Below, piece after piece: positions 12,695 to 25,319 of a stretch of DNA of 64,000 nucleotides. The first letter of the stretch is position 1, and every line of letters begins with the position of its first letter. The stretch spans positions 24,418,597 to 24,482,596 of the forward strand of contig OZ038466.1 of assembly GCA_964036295.1 (NCBI GenBank). Reading direction: 5' to 3'. The notes beneath the pieces were generated by a model. It ran no database searches and was not told the origin of the DNA. It saw nothing but the letters and a program-made list of their open reading frames with translations. The translations under genes were made by a program, and so were the position numbers. This DNA is from Plumapathes pennacea (Eukaryota; Cnidaria; Anthozoa; Antipatharia; Myriopathidae).

Positions 12695-15600
12695 CAGAAT
12701 TGCATGAAACTTTCAGGAAATATTCCTGGGACTATGCCGACAAAGTTTGCATAGTTTTTGTAAACTTTTAGCGCGCGCGTCGTTAGAAATTACAGCAAAT
12801 TACAGCAAATCATGCACTAATTAATTCATCACACCTTTCGAGTTAAGCTGCCATATCTCGGCAACGGATGAAGATAGATAAGGCAAATGTATTGCAAAAA
12901 GTCTTCTTATAGTCCAAGGAAGGTTTCCTGAAAGTTTCAAGAGTTTTCGATTTTTGGCCAAAATCGGCAAAAAACCCTGTGCTATAGCCTTAGTATTTTG
13001 TCAAAATTCCAAGATTTATCGACCATCTCAGAATTGCATGAAACTTTCAGGAAATGTTCCTGGGACTATGCAGACAAAGTTTGCATAGTTTTTGTAAACT
13101 TTTAGTGCGCGCGTCGTGAGAAATTACAGCAAATTACAGCAAATCATGCACTAATTAATTCATCACACCTTTCGAGTTAAGCTGCTATATCTCGGCAACG
13201 GATGAAGATAGATAAGGCAAATGTATTGCAAAAAGTCTTCTTATAGTCCAAGGAAGGTTTCCTGAAAGTTTCAAGAGTTTTCGATTTTTGGCCAAAATCG
13301 GCAAAAAACCCTGTGCTATAGCCTTAGTATTTTGTCAAAATTCCAAGATTTTTCGACCATCTCAGAATTGCATGAAACTTTCAGGAAATGTTCCTGGGAC
13401 TATGCCGACAAAGTTTGCATAGTTTTTGTAAACTTTTAGCGCGCGCGTCGTGAGAAATTACAGCAAATTACAGCAAATCATGCACTAATTAAATCATCAC
13501 ATCTTTCGAGTTAAGCTGCTATATCTCGGCAACGGATGAAGATAGATAAGGCAAATGTATTGCAAAAAGTCTTCTTATAGTCCAAGGAAGGTTTCCTGAA
13601 AGTTTCAAGAGTTTTCGATTTTTGGCCAAAATCGGCAAAAAACCCTGTGCTATAGCCTTAGTATTTTGTCAAATTTCCAAGATTTTTCGACCATCTCAGA
13701 ATTGCATGAAACTTTCAGGAAATGTTCCTGGGACTATGCCGACAAAGTTTGCATAGTTTTTGTAAACTTTTAGTGCGCGCGTCGTGAGAAATTACAGCAA
13801 ATTACAGCAAATCATGCATTAATTAATTCATCACACCTTTTGAGTTAAGCTGCCATATCTCGGCAACGGATGAAGATAGATAAGGCAAATGTATTGCAAA
13901 AAGTCTTCTTATAGTCCAAGGAAGGTTTCCTGAAAGTTTCAAGAGTTTTCGATTTTTGGCCAAAATCGGCAAAAAACCCTGTGCTATAGCCTTAGTATTT
14001 TGTCAAAATTCCAAGATTTTTCGACCATCTCAGAATTGCATGAAACTTTCAGGAAATGTTCCTGGGACTATGCCGACAAAGTTTGCATAGTTTTTGTAAA
14101 CTTTTAGCGCGCGCGTCGTGAGAAATTACAGCAAATTACAGCAAATTACAGCAAATCGTGCACTAATTAATTCATCACACCTTTCGAGTTAAGCTGCTAT
14201 ATCTCGGCAACGGATGAAGATAGATAAGGCAAATGTATTGCAAAAAGTCTTCTTATAGTCCAAGGAAGGTTTCCTGAAAGTTTCAAGAGTTTTCGATTTT
14301 TGGCCAAAATCGGCAAAAAACCCTGTGCTATAGCCTTAGTATTTTGTCAAAATTCCAAGATTTTTCGACCATCTCAGAATTGCATGAAACTTTCAGGAAA
14401 TGTTCCTGGGACTATGCCGACAAAGTTTGCATAGTTTTTGTAAACTTTTAGCGCGTGCGTCGTGAGAAATTACAGCAAATTACAGCAAATCATGCACTAA
14501 TTAATTCATCACACCTTTCGAGTTAAGCTGCTATATCTCGGCAACGGATGAAGATAGATAAGGCAAATGTATTGCAGAAAGTCTTCTTATAGTCCAAGGA
14601 AGGTTTCCTGAAAGTTTCAAGAGTTTTCGATTTTTGGCCAAAATCGGCAAAAAACCCTGTGCTATAGCCTTAGTATTTTGTCAAAATTCCAAGATTTTTC
14701 GACCATCTCAGAATTGCATGAAACTTTCAGGAAATGTTCCTGGGACTATGCCGACAAAGTTTGCATAGTTTTTGTAAACTTTTAGCGCGTGCGTCGTGAA
14801 AAATTACAGCAAGTTACAGCAAATCATGCACTAATTAATTCATCACACCTTTCGAGTTAAGCTGCCATATCTCGGCAACGGATGAAGATAGATAAGGCAA
14901 ATGTATTGCAAAAAGTCTTCTTATAGTCCAAGGAAGGTTTCCTGAAAGTTTCAAGAGTTTTCGATTTTTGGCCAAAATCGACAAAAAACCCTGTGCTATA
15001 GCCTTAGTATTTTGTCAAAATTCCAAGATTTTTCGACCATCTCAGAATTGCATGAAACTTTCAGGAAATGTTCCTGGGACTATGCCGACAAAGTTTGCAT
15101 AGTTTTTGTAAACTTTTAGCGCGCGCGTCGTGAGAAATTACAGCAAATTACAGCAAATCATGCACTAATTAATTCATCACACCTTTCGAGTTAAGCTGCT
15201 ATATCTCGCCAACGGATGAAGTTAGATAAGGCAAATGTATTGCAAAAAGTCTTCTTATAGTACAAGGAAGGTTTCCTGAAAGTTTCAAGAGTTTTCGATT
15301 TTTGGCCAAAATCGGCAAAAAACCCTGTGCTATAGCCTTAGTATTTTGTCAAAATTCCAAGATTTTTCGACCATCTCAGAATTGCATGAAACTTTCAGGA
15401 AATATTCCTGGGACTATGCCGACAAAGTTTGCATAGTTTTTGTAAACTTTTAGCGCGCGCGTCGTTAGAAATTACAGCAAATTACAGCAAATCATGCACT
15501 AATTAATTCATCACACCTTTCGAGTTAAGCTGCCATATCTCGGCAACGGATGAAGATAGATAAGGCAAATGTATTGCAAAAAGTCTTCTTATAGTCCAAG

Positions 15601-16710
15601 GAAGGTTTCCTGAAAGTTTCAAGAGTTTTCGATTTTTGGCCAAAATCGGCAAAAAACCCTGTGCTATAGCCTTAGTATTTTGTCAAAATTCCAAGATTTA
15701 TCGACCATCTCAGAATTGCATGAAACTTTCAGGAAATGTTCCTGGGACTATGCAGACAAAGTTTGCATAGTTTTTGTAAACTTTTAGTGCGCGCGTCGTG
15801 AGAAATTACAGCAAATTACAGCAAATCATGCACTAATTAATTCATCACACCTTTCGAGTTAAGCTGCTATATCTCGGCAACGGATGAAGATAGATAAGGC
15901 AAATGTATTGCAAAAAGTCTTCTTATAGTCCAAGGAAGGTTTCCTGAAAGTTTCAAGAGTTTTCGATTTTTGGCCAAAATCGGCAAAAAACCCTGTGCTA
16001 TAGCCTTAGTATTTTGTCAAAATTCCAAGATTTTTCGACCATCTCAGAATTGCATGAAACTTTCAGGAAATGTTCCTGGGACTATGCCGACAAAGTTTGC
16101 ATAGTTTTTGTAAACTTTTAGCGCGCGCGTCGTGAGAAATTACAGCAAATTACAGCAAATCATGCACTAATTAAATCATCACACCTTTCGAGTTAAGCTG
16201 CTATATCTCGGCAACGGATGAAGATAGATAAGGCAAATGTATTGCAAAAAGTCTTCTTATAGTCCAAGGAAGGTTTCCTGAAAGTTTCAAGAGTTTTCGA
16301 TTTTTGGCCAAAATCGGCAAAAAACCCTGTGCTATAGCCTTAGTATTTTGTCAAATTTCCAAGATTTTTCGACCATCTCAGAATTGCATGAAACTTTCAG
16401 GAAATGTTCCTGGGACTATGCCGACAAAGTTTGCATAGTTTTTGTAAACTTTTAGTGCGCGCGTCGTGAGAAATTACAGCAAATTACAGCAAATCATGCA
16501 TTAATTAATTCATCACACCTTTTGAGTTAAGCTGCCATATCTCGGCAACGGATGAAGATAGATAAGGCAAATGTATTGCAAAAAGTCTTCTTATAGTCCA
16601 AGGAAGGTTTCCTGAAAGTTTCAAGAGTTTTCGATTTTTGGCCAAAATCGGCAAAAAACCCTGTGCTATAGCCTTAGTATTTTGTCAAAATTCCAAGATT
16701 TATCGACCAT
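11693..16710. repeat. Second 8-unit higher-order repeat (2,682 bp)
   Basis: Markers recur 2,682 bp apart: gaaatattcc plus cgttagaaat (about 12,719 and 15,402), tttagtgcgcgcg after tgcagac (about 13,069 and 15,751), caaatttcc (about 13,672 and 16,353) and catgcattaatt (about 13,815 and 16,496). The extra 10 bp over 8 x 334 comes from a third attacagcaa copy near 14,141. The block therefore expanded after the one on its left and shares some of its units. Confidence 0.88.
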
Positions 16711-18359
16711 CTCAGAATTGCATGAAACTTTCAGGAAATGTTCCTGGGACTATGCCGACAAAGTTTGCATAGTTTTTGTAAACTTTTAGCGCGCGCGTCG
16801 TGAGAAATTACAGCAAATTACAGCAAATCATGCACAATTAATTCATCACACCTTTCGAGTTCAGCTGCTATATCTCGGCAACGGATGAAGATAGATAAGG
16901 CAAATGTATTGCAAAAAGTCTTCTTATAGTCCAAGGAAGGTTTCCTGAAAGTTTCACGAGTTTTCGATTTTTGGCCAAAATCGGCAAAAAACCCTGTGCT
17001 ATAGCCTTAGTATTTTGTCAAAATTCCAAGATTTATCGACCATCTCAGAATTGCATGAAACTTTCGGGAAATGTTTCTGGGACTATGCCGACAAAGTTTG
17101 CATAGTTTTTGTAAACTTTTAGCGCGCGCGTCGTGAGAAATTACAGCAAATTACAGCAAATTACAGCATATGAAATCATGCACTAATTAATTCATCACAC
17201 CTTTCGAGTTAAGCTGCTATATCTCGGCAACGGATGAAGATAGATAAGGCAAATGTATTGCAGAAAGTCTTCTTATAGTCCAAGGAAGGTTTCCTGAAAG
17301 TTTCAAGAGTTTTCGATTTTTGGCCAAAATCGGCAAAAAACCCTGTGCTATAGCCTTAGTATTTTGTCAAAATTCCAAGATTTTTCGACCATCTCAGAAT
17401 TGCATGAAACTTTCAGGAAATGTTCCTGGGACTATGCCGACAAAGTTTGCATAGTTTTTGTAAACTTTTAGCGCGCGCGTCGTGAGAAATTACAGCAAAT
17501 TATAGCAAATCATGCACTAATTAATTCATCACACCTTTCGAGTTAAGCTGCTATATCTCGGCAACGGATGAAGATAGATAAGGCAAATGTATTGCATAAA
17601 GTCTTCTTATAGTCCAAGGAAGGTTTCCTGAAAGTTTCAAGAGTTTTCGATTTTTGGCCAAAATCGGCAAAAAAACCCTGTGCTATAGCCTTAGTATTTT
17701 GTCAAAATTCCAAGATTTATCGACCATCTCAGAATTGCATGAAACTTTCAGGAAATGTTCCTGGGACTATGCCGACAAAGTTTGCATAGTTTTTGTAAAC
17801 TTTTAGCGCGCGCGTCGTGAGAAATTACAGCAAATTACAGCAAATCATGCACTAATTAATTCATCACACCTTTCGAGTTAAGCTGCCATATCTCGGCAAC
17901 GGATGAAGATAGATAAGGCAAATGTATTGCAAAAAGTCTTCTTATAGTCCAAGGAAGGTTTCCTGAAAGTTTCAAGAGTTTTCGATTTTTGGCCAAAATC
18001 GGCAAAAAACCCTGTGCTATAGCCTTAGTATTTTGTCAAAATTCCAAGACTTTTCGACCATCTCAGAATTGCATGAAACTTTCAGGAAATGTTCCTGGGA
18101 CTATGCCGACAAAGTTTGCATAGTTTTTGTAAACTTTTAGCGCGCGCGTCGTGAGAAATTACAGCAAATTACAGCAAATTACAGCAAATCGTGCACTAAT
18201 TAATTCATCACACCTTTCGAGTTAAGCTGCTATATCTCGGCAACGGATGAAGATAGATAAGGCAAATGTATTGTAAAAAGTCTTCTTATAGTCCAAGGAA
18301 GGTTTCCTGAAAGTTTCAAGAGTTTTCGATTTTTGGCCAAAATCGGCAAAAAACCCTGT

Positions 18360-21100
18360 GCTATAGCCTTAGTAATTTGTCAAAATTCCAAGATTTTTCG
18401 ACCATCTCAGAATTGCATGAAACTTTCAGGAAATGTTCCTGGGACTATGCCGACAAAGTTTGCATAGTTTTTGTAAACTTTTAGCGCGCGCGTCGTGAGA
18501 AATTACAGCAAATTACAGCAAATCATGCACTAATTAATTCATCACACCTTTCGAGTTAAGCTGCTATATCTCGGCAACGGATGAAGATAGATAAGGCAAA
18601 TGTATTGCAAAAAGTCTTCTTATAGTCCAAGGAAGGTTTCCTGAAAGTTTCAAGAGTTTTCGATTTTTGGCCAAAATCGGCAAAAAACCCTGTGCTATAA
18701 CCTTAGTATTTTGTCAAAATTCCAAGATTTTTCGACCATCTCAGAATTGCATGAAACTTTCAGGAAATGTTCCTGGGACTATGCCGACAAAGTTTGCATA
18801 GTTTTTGTAAACTTTTAGCGCGTGCGTCGTGAGAAATTACAGCAAATTACAGCAAATCATGCACTAATTAATTCATCACACCTTTCGAGTTAAGCTGCTA
18901 TATCTCGGCAACGGATGAAGATAGATAAGGCAAATGTATTGCAAAAAGTCTTGTTATAGTCCAAGGAAGGTTTCCTGAAAGTTTCAGGAGTTCTCAATTT
19001 TTGGCCAAAATCGGCAAAAAACCCTGTGCTATAGCCTTAGTATTTTGTCAAAATTCCAAGATTTATCGACCATCTCAGAATTGCATGAAACTTTCAGGAA
19101 ATGTTCCTGGGACTATGCCGACAAAGTTTGCATAGTTTTTGTAAACTTTTAGCGCGCGCGTCGTGAGAAATTACAGCAAATTACAGCAAATCATGCACTG
19201 ATTAATTCATCACACCTTTCGAGTTGAGCTGCTATATTTCGGCAACGGATGAAGATAGATAAGGCAAATGTATTGCAGAAAGTCTTCTTATAGTCCAGGG
19301 AAGGTTTCCTGAAAGTTTCAAGAGTTTTCGATTTTTGGCCAAAATCGGCAAAAAACCCTGTGCTATAGCCTTAGTATTTTGTCAAAATTCCAAGATTTTT
19401 CGACCATCTCAGAATTGCATGAAACTTTCAGGAAATGTTCCTGGGACTATGCCGACAAAGTTTGCATAGTTTTTGTAAACTTTTAGCGCGTGCGTCGTGA
19501 GAAATTACAGCAAATTACAGCAAATCATGCACTAATTAATTCATCACACCTTTCGAGTTAAGCTGCTATATCTCGGCAACGGATGAAGATAGATAAGGCA
19601 AATGTATTGCAAAAAGTCTTCTTATAGTCCAAGGAAGGTTTCCTGAAAGTTTCAAGAGTTTTCGATTTTTGGCCAAAATCGGCAAAAAACCCTGTGCTAT
19701 AACCTTTTTTTTTTGTCAAAATTCCAAGATTTTTCGACCATCTCAGAATTGCATGAAACTTTCAGGAAATGTTCCTGGGACTATGCCGACAAAGTTTGCA
19801 TAGTTTTTTTAAACTTTTAGCGCGTGCGTCGTGAGAAATTACAGCAAATTACAGCAAATCATGCACTAATTAATTCATCACACCTTTCGAGTTAAGCTGC
19901 TATATCTCGGCAACGGATGAAGATAGATAAGGCAAATGTATTGCAAAAAGTCTTCTTATAGTCCAAGGAAGGTTTCCTGAAAGTTTCAGGAGTTCTCATT
20001 TTTTGGCCAAAATCGGCAAAAAACCCTGTGCTATAGCCTTAGTATTTTGTCAAAATTCCAAGATTTATCGACCATCTCAGAATTGCATGAAACTTTCAGG
20101 AAATGTTCCTGGGACTATGCCGACAAAGTTTGCATAGTTTTTGTAAACTTTTAGCGCGCGCGTCGTGAGAAATTACAGCAAATTACAGCAAATCATGCAC
20201 TGATTAATTCATCACACCTTTCGAGTTAAGCTGCTATTTTTCGGCAACGGATGAAGATAGATAAGGCAAATGTATTGCAAAAAGTCTTCTTATAGTCCAG
20301 GGAAGGTTTCCTGAAAGTTTCAAGAGTTTTCGATTTTTGGCCAAAATCGGCAAAAAACCCTGTGCTATAGCCTTAGTATTTTGTCAAAATTCCAAGATTT
20401 TTCGACCATCTCAGAATTGCATGAAACTTTCAGGAAATGTTCCTGGGACTATGCCGACAAAGTTTGCATAGTTTTTGTAAACTTTTAGCGCGTGCGTCGT
20501 GAGAAATTACAGCAAATTACAGCAAATCATGCACTAATTAATTCATCACACCTTTCGAGTTAAGCTGCTATATCTCGGCAACGGATGAAGATAGATAAGG
20601 CAAATGTATTGCAAAAAGTCTTCTTATAGTCCAAGGAAGGTTTCCTGAAAGTTTCAAGAGTTTTCGATTTTTGGCCAAAATCGGCAAAAAACCCTGTGCT
20701 ATAACCTTATTTTTTTGTCAAAATTCCAAGATTTTTCGACCATCTCAGAATTGCATGAAACTTTCAGGAAATGTTCCTGGGACTATGCCGACAAAGTTTG
20801 CATAGTTTTTGTAAACTTTTAGCGCGTGCGTCGTGAGAAATTACAGCAAATTACAGCAAATCATGCACTAATTAATTCATCACACCTTTCGAGTTAAGCG
20901 GCTATATCTCGGCAACGGATGAAGATAGATAAGGCAAATGTATTGCAAAAAGTCTTCTTATAGTCCAAGGAAGGTTTCCTGAAAGTTTCAGGAGTTCTCA
21001 ATTTTTGGCCAAAATCGGCAAAAAACCCTGTGCTATAGCCTTAGTATTTTGTCAAAATTCCAAGATTTTTCGACCATCTCAGAATTGCATGAAACTTTCA
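18360..21100. repeat. Higher-order repeat of 3 units (1,002 bp)
   Basis: The ctataacc variant occurs near 18,695, 19,697 and 20,699, and the ggagttctca variant near 18,988, 19,990 and 20,992, each 1,002 bp apart. This is the shortest higher-order period and lies closest to the decaying array edge. Confidence 0.85.
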
Positions 21101-22045
21101 GGAAATGTTCTTAAGATTAGGCCGACATAGTTTGCATGGTTTTTGTAAACTTTTAGCACGCCCGTCGCGAGAAATTACAGCAAATTATAGCTAATCATGC
21201 ACTAATTAATTCATCACACCTTTCGAGTTAAGCTGCTATATCTCGGCAACGGATGAAGATAGATGAAGCAAATGTATTGCAAAAAGTCTTCTTATAGTCC
21301 AGGGAAGGTTTCCTGAAAGTTTCAAGAGTTTTCGATTTTTGGCCAAAATCGGCAAAAAACCCTGTGCTATAGCCTTAGTATTTTGTCAAAATTCCAAGAT
21401 TTTTCGACCATCTCAGAATTGCATGAAACTTTCAGGAAACGTTCCTGGGTCTATGCCGACAAAGTTTGCATAGCTTTTGTAAATTTTTAGCGCGTGCGTC
21501 GTGAGAAATTAGATCAAATCGCGCACTAATTAAAACATCACACCTTTCGAGCAAAGGAGCAAAGTATTAAGCTGCTATATCTCGGCAACGGATGAAGATA
21601 GATAAAGCAAATGTGTTGCAAAAAGTCTTCTTATAGTCCAAGGAAGGTTTCTTGAAAGTTTCAAGAGTTTTCAATTTTAGACAAAAAAAACTCTGTGCTA
21701 TAGCCTTAGTATTTTCTCAAAATTCGAACATTTTTCGAGCATCTCAGAATCGTATGAAACCTTCAGGAAACGTTCTTGGGACTATGCCGTCGGAGTTTGC
21801 ATAGTTTTTCTAAAGTTTTAGCACGCGCGTCGTGAGAATATAGAGCAAATCATGCACTAATTAATTCATCACACCTTTCGAGCAATGGAGCTTAATTTAA
21901 GCTGCTGTATCTCGGCAACGGAGGAAGATAGATAAAGCAAATGTATTGTAAAAAGTCTTGCAATAGTCCAAGGAGGTTTCCTGAATGTTTCGAGAGTTTT
22001 CAATTTTTTGACAAAAAACCCTGTGCTATAGCCTATAGCCGGATT
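21100..22045. repeat. Degenerate right edge of the satellite array
   Basis: From about 21,100 the units collect many substitutions and small length changes. The last two carry a stretch of about 17 bp between cctttcgag and aagctgc that the core units lack, and they have only one copy of the 10-bp attacagcaa-like segment. Similarity ends in gccctgtgctatagcc-type sequence near 22,040. Decay at the edge fits homogenisation by unequal exchange that does not reach the array boundary. Confidence 0.85.
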
Positions 22046-22528
22046 TACAAAAGCTCTTGTTTGCGTCGTCTTTTGGACAAGATGGTCGCCGAGCATGCAG
22101 AGAGCTTTTTTAGTCGATTTTTAAACATGGCGTCCGTAAATAACGATTACAGTTAATCAATATTTGAATGTTGAAATATATCACTTTCACTTGAAGAAGT
22201 TTTTTTTGCCAACATTTAGTTGGAAATGCTCCCCGATTCATCATCTTTAACTCCTGAAACTTTCAGTCTAAAATATTGTTCGTACCCGTGGTTCCTTAAT
22301 TCGCCTCTAAATGTTTAATTTGTTCCATTATGATGGCCCTCTGTCACGACTCGACACAGCGAAAACGGTTTGTTAAGCCAATATTTCCCTGTGCACAAGG
22401 GATAGTCTGAACTAAAACGGCTTGCCAAAGTATATAGTTCCACATTCAAAACAAACTTAGCAGTTCCGACGAAACCAGGTGTCCTTTTGTGACGTGTTGT
22501 CCTTTTGAGCTGGAGGCGCATTTCTCCC
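22046..22528. other. 3' flank of the Patched-domain gene
   Basis: No gene is seen here. The stretch should include the 3' untranslated region of the minus-strand gene that ends at 22,529. I see no clear AATAAA on the minus strand; an ATTAAA-like hexamer lies near 22,313. The satellite edge is therefore within about 500 bp of the gene's last codon. Confidence 0.5.
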
Positions 22529-25279
22529 CTATTCGTCATGATCGGATTCTATTACAATACCTCGCTCCCACATGGGTACCGTCTCATCGGACGTTCCATC
22601 CACGTGACTGTACGAATTTGATGGGGTGGTTTCTATGATGACGGCAGGCTGCCAGCACATGATTGACAGGTAGACGGGCAAGAAGCAGAGGCCATGGAGG
22701 AGGCCAAAGAAGATGGCGCCGAAAAAGATCCGGAAAAAGATCCGATAAATTTCCAATGTTGCCAGGCCGGTCACCAAAATGCCAAGGAGTGCGCCCACAC
22801 CTGGTTCAAAACACGAAAGAATAAGTATGGAAAATATGGTGACTAAAAATAAACTAAGGCCTGTTTCAAACGTCGAACTTCACATGCGTCGACTACAGTG
22901 CAAATTAGCTTATTTAAAACCTTTTGCTCATTTACATGGTATTCGATTCATGTGAAGTTCGACGTGTGAAACAGGTCTAAAGGACCCTATCTTACCTCCC
23001 TTGAGTATACTAAGACCAAGGGTCTCCAAAGCATTCACCACGCGCTCGTTACCATTCCTCTGTGGGGACGTCACAAACACATGCGCAATGTGCACATTGT
23101 AATCGACGTAAAAGCCGATGGCCATGACAAGGTTGATCATGGAGAAAGTGTCCAGGGACACGCCCCAGAAATACATGAGCCCCAGCAACTCACACATGAA
23201 CGAGACAAACCCGAGGCAGACAAGAATAACAACTGAAATGTTAACCAAGAATGGAAGGGCGACAACCAATATGGCCACAGCAGCTATCAGTATGTTTCGA
23301 ACGGTTTCCCTGGCAACGTACTGCTCGAAGAAGATGAAGCATCTGCTAATGGGGAACACAGAGAGCGCAGACTCGGACGACAAATCCTCTCTTAAACTTA
23401 ACATTGCATCTTGTTTAAAGGTGGAACTGTTGGAGGGTTTCATGAAGGCGATGATTCGAGCCGCGACGATGTGCTGCTGATCGGTGGAGAGTCTCACGTC
23501 TTCTCTAAAGAGCGAGAAGATAGGAATTTGTAGGAACGTCTTCAGTGCAGATGTAAAGTTTTTAGGGGAAGTAATATTGAGGTGTTTCTTCTTGGCAAAC
23601 AGCAGAAAAATGTCAAGCCACGAAACTGTGTGGTTTTGATAGTGTTTGTTCTTCATCACGACGTCTGAAAGTTTCTCGATATCCGTCTGATCTTTCTTTC
23701 CATATTCAACCCTCTCGCTTAGTACTATACTGACCTCCGTGGGCCGATTAAAGTAGCTAGCTTGAGCCTTCAAGAATTCAGTGAAGTACGAATCACTTTT
23801 GGCCAGCAACGTTTGATCAAAACCTTCGTCGATCTTTAAAGCACCATACACACCAAATACCAGAAACCCCAGCGACAGAGATATGACCGCTACCTTTGTC
23901 CCAGAGAACATCAAGAACTTTCCCCAGGCTGCCATAATTTTGTCGCCGATCTGAGGACGAGGTCTCTCCCAGGCTTGCGCGTCATCCATTGGCCGCGGGG
24001 CACGGCAGCATGCTGAACGGTCGTGGCAACTGCTTCTCATTCTGCGAATGTCGAATACCACGAATGCCACGAAGAACGTGATCATCATGAAGTAGGCCAG
24101 CGTCACAGAACAAGCGGCATAAACACAGAAATACTTGATTGCTGGAACTGATGTGGTTGCACTCACTGCCAACGCCACTATGTCTGTAAACGTTGTCATG
24201 GTGATGAAGACTCCGGAATGGCACATGACTACCTTAATAGTGTCGACCACAGCACGTGACCTGTATTGATTGAGCTTGCGGGCAATGATAAACATGTCGT
24301 CTATTCCAATACTGAGCACCAGAAATGGCACAATTCCCGCTATTTTAATGAAAGGTGTACCGAGAAATGAGGCTAAACCAAAACCAGCCATGTTACCAAG
24401 TGAAATTGCCAAAACACCCCCACAAATGAGCAGGCAATGACTGATCAGCGTCTTGCCGAGTACCGCGCAGGCGTAGGTGATCATGATGGCGAGCCCGATG
24501 AACACGTAGAGGATGCCTGAGTCGATGCTTTCTGAAATGGCGTCTCCCGCGCTGCTTTCGACCGAGTAATGAATTATCCCACAAGTCATGTTTTCCTTCA
24601 TTGACGCCATTTTTTTAAGAAACCTCTCTTCCCACTTAAGGGCGTCGTCGTTTGCGGTGTCCTGCATGTAGTAAATCATTTGAAGTGCTCGAGCGCCGAT
24701 TATCTCGCCTGAAACAGACTTCTTCACTCTGCCAAACAGCCGATGAAAGTTATAGACCAGCGGCCGGCCATTGCGCATGAGCAGGGCTGGGTTATTGTAA
24801 GTTTTGTCGATCTTCTGGGTGATGTTCGTTATATTTTCGTTGTCGAAGTCGAAAATCTCGAGGGGATTTATGAGCAGGCACGAGTGGCTGGATTCGGCTT
24901 TTTGGCCGGAGGATGTACTGCAAAGGTCTAAATACGAGTCAAGTTTGATAATTTCTCTGTGGATTGTCAGTGCAGTCTCCAAACAGTTTGTTGTCAGCAC
25001 GTTCCCCTTGTGTGGTGCTTTAAGCAACACCGTTTCCTCTCGAACTTTCATTCGGAAGTGTTCATCGGCCTTGTTCAAGTCTCTGATTGCTTCACTGTCC
25101 TGTGGGATGAATAGTCTCTCCGTTCTGTTCTCGACCTTCCATTGTTGGAAACCAACAGAGAAGGCACCTACGACAAACAGGCTAAGACAAACTGCTGCAC
25201 AGGGATATGATGCGATGAATTGGCCCAGAAATGTAAAGATCGTCTCCAAAAGGCGACGGTACAATTTGCAGAATGACAT
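22529..25279 (-). CDS. Patched-domain (PTCHD3-like) membrane protein, two exons
   Basis: The coding exons are 22,996-25,279 and 22,529-22,800, giving 851 residues. The donor AAGGGAG|GTAAGA at 22,995 and acceptor AACCAG|GTGTGG at 22,801-22,802 join in phase 1 and restore the run LSILKGGVGALLGILV, typical of the end of Patched-family proteins. I chose the start at 25,279 (MSFCKLYRRL) because a good acceptor (attttctag) lies 40 bases upstream, at 25,320-25,321; an in-frame ATG at 25,435 would lie inside that intron. The layout is that of the RND/Patched family: TM1 near residue 30, a large extracellular domain, a sterol-sensing domain of about five helices near 260-430, a second extracellular domain, then helices 8-12. 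Both charged helix motifs are present: GIDD in TM4 and GFYVD in TM10. The cytoplasmic tail is short. Such proteins are thought to move or sense lipids or sterols; the ligand is unknown. Confidence 0.9.
22857..22979. mobile_element. Short MITE-like inverted-repeat element in the PTCHD intron
   Basis: The left arm, from ggcctgtttcaaacgtcgaa at 22,858, is mirrored by the right arm ending gacgtgtgaaacaggtct at 22,978. The arms match over roughly 38 bp with few mismatches around a centre of about 45 bp. The sequence TAA flanks both ends and could be a target-site duplication. There is no coding capacity. A single related end lies at 62,728-62,785, so the element is dispersed. Confidence 0.75.
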
Positions 25280-25319
25280 CCACAAGAAGCACGGGCTGCT
25301 TCGACACACGTGTGAGGAA

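Larger units (their letters stand above)
1..22045. repeat. 334-bp satellite array, about 66 copies
   Basis: The same unit repeats head to tail from the first base: starts of the motif cagaattgcatgaaacttt fall at 1, 335, 669, 1003 and so on, a period of exactly 334 in most copies. Copies differ by only a few bases until about 21,100. No reading frame of useful length crosses the array, as 334 is not a multiple of 3 and every frame has stops. Each unit holds a CpG-rich core (gcgcgcgcgtcg), a 10-bp direct doubling (attacagcaa twice), a near-palindrome around ttttggccaaaa, and two 15-bp arms (tgaaactttcaggaa and its reverse complement) about 205 bp apart. The left end lies outside the window. The array could be centromeric, pericentromeric or interstitial; the sequence does not say which. 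Confidence 0.98.

Noticed and set aside
1..22045. CRISPR-like or rDNA-like regular array
   Set aside because: The 334-bp units are contiguous with no unique spacers, and contain no rRNA-like sequence. The gene structure around is eukaryotic.
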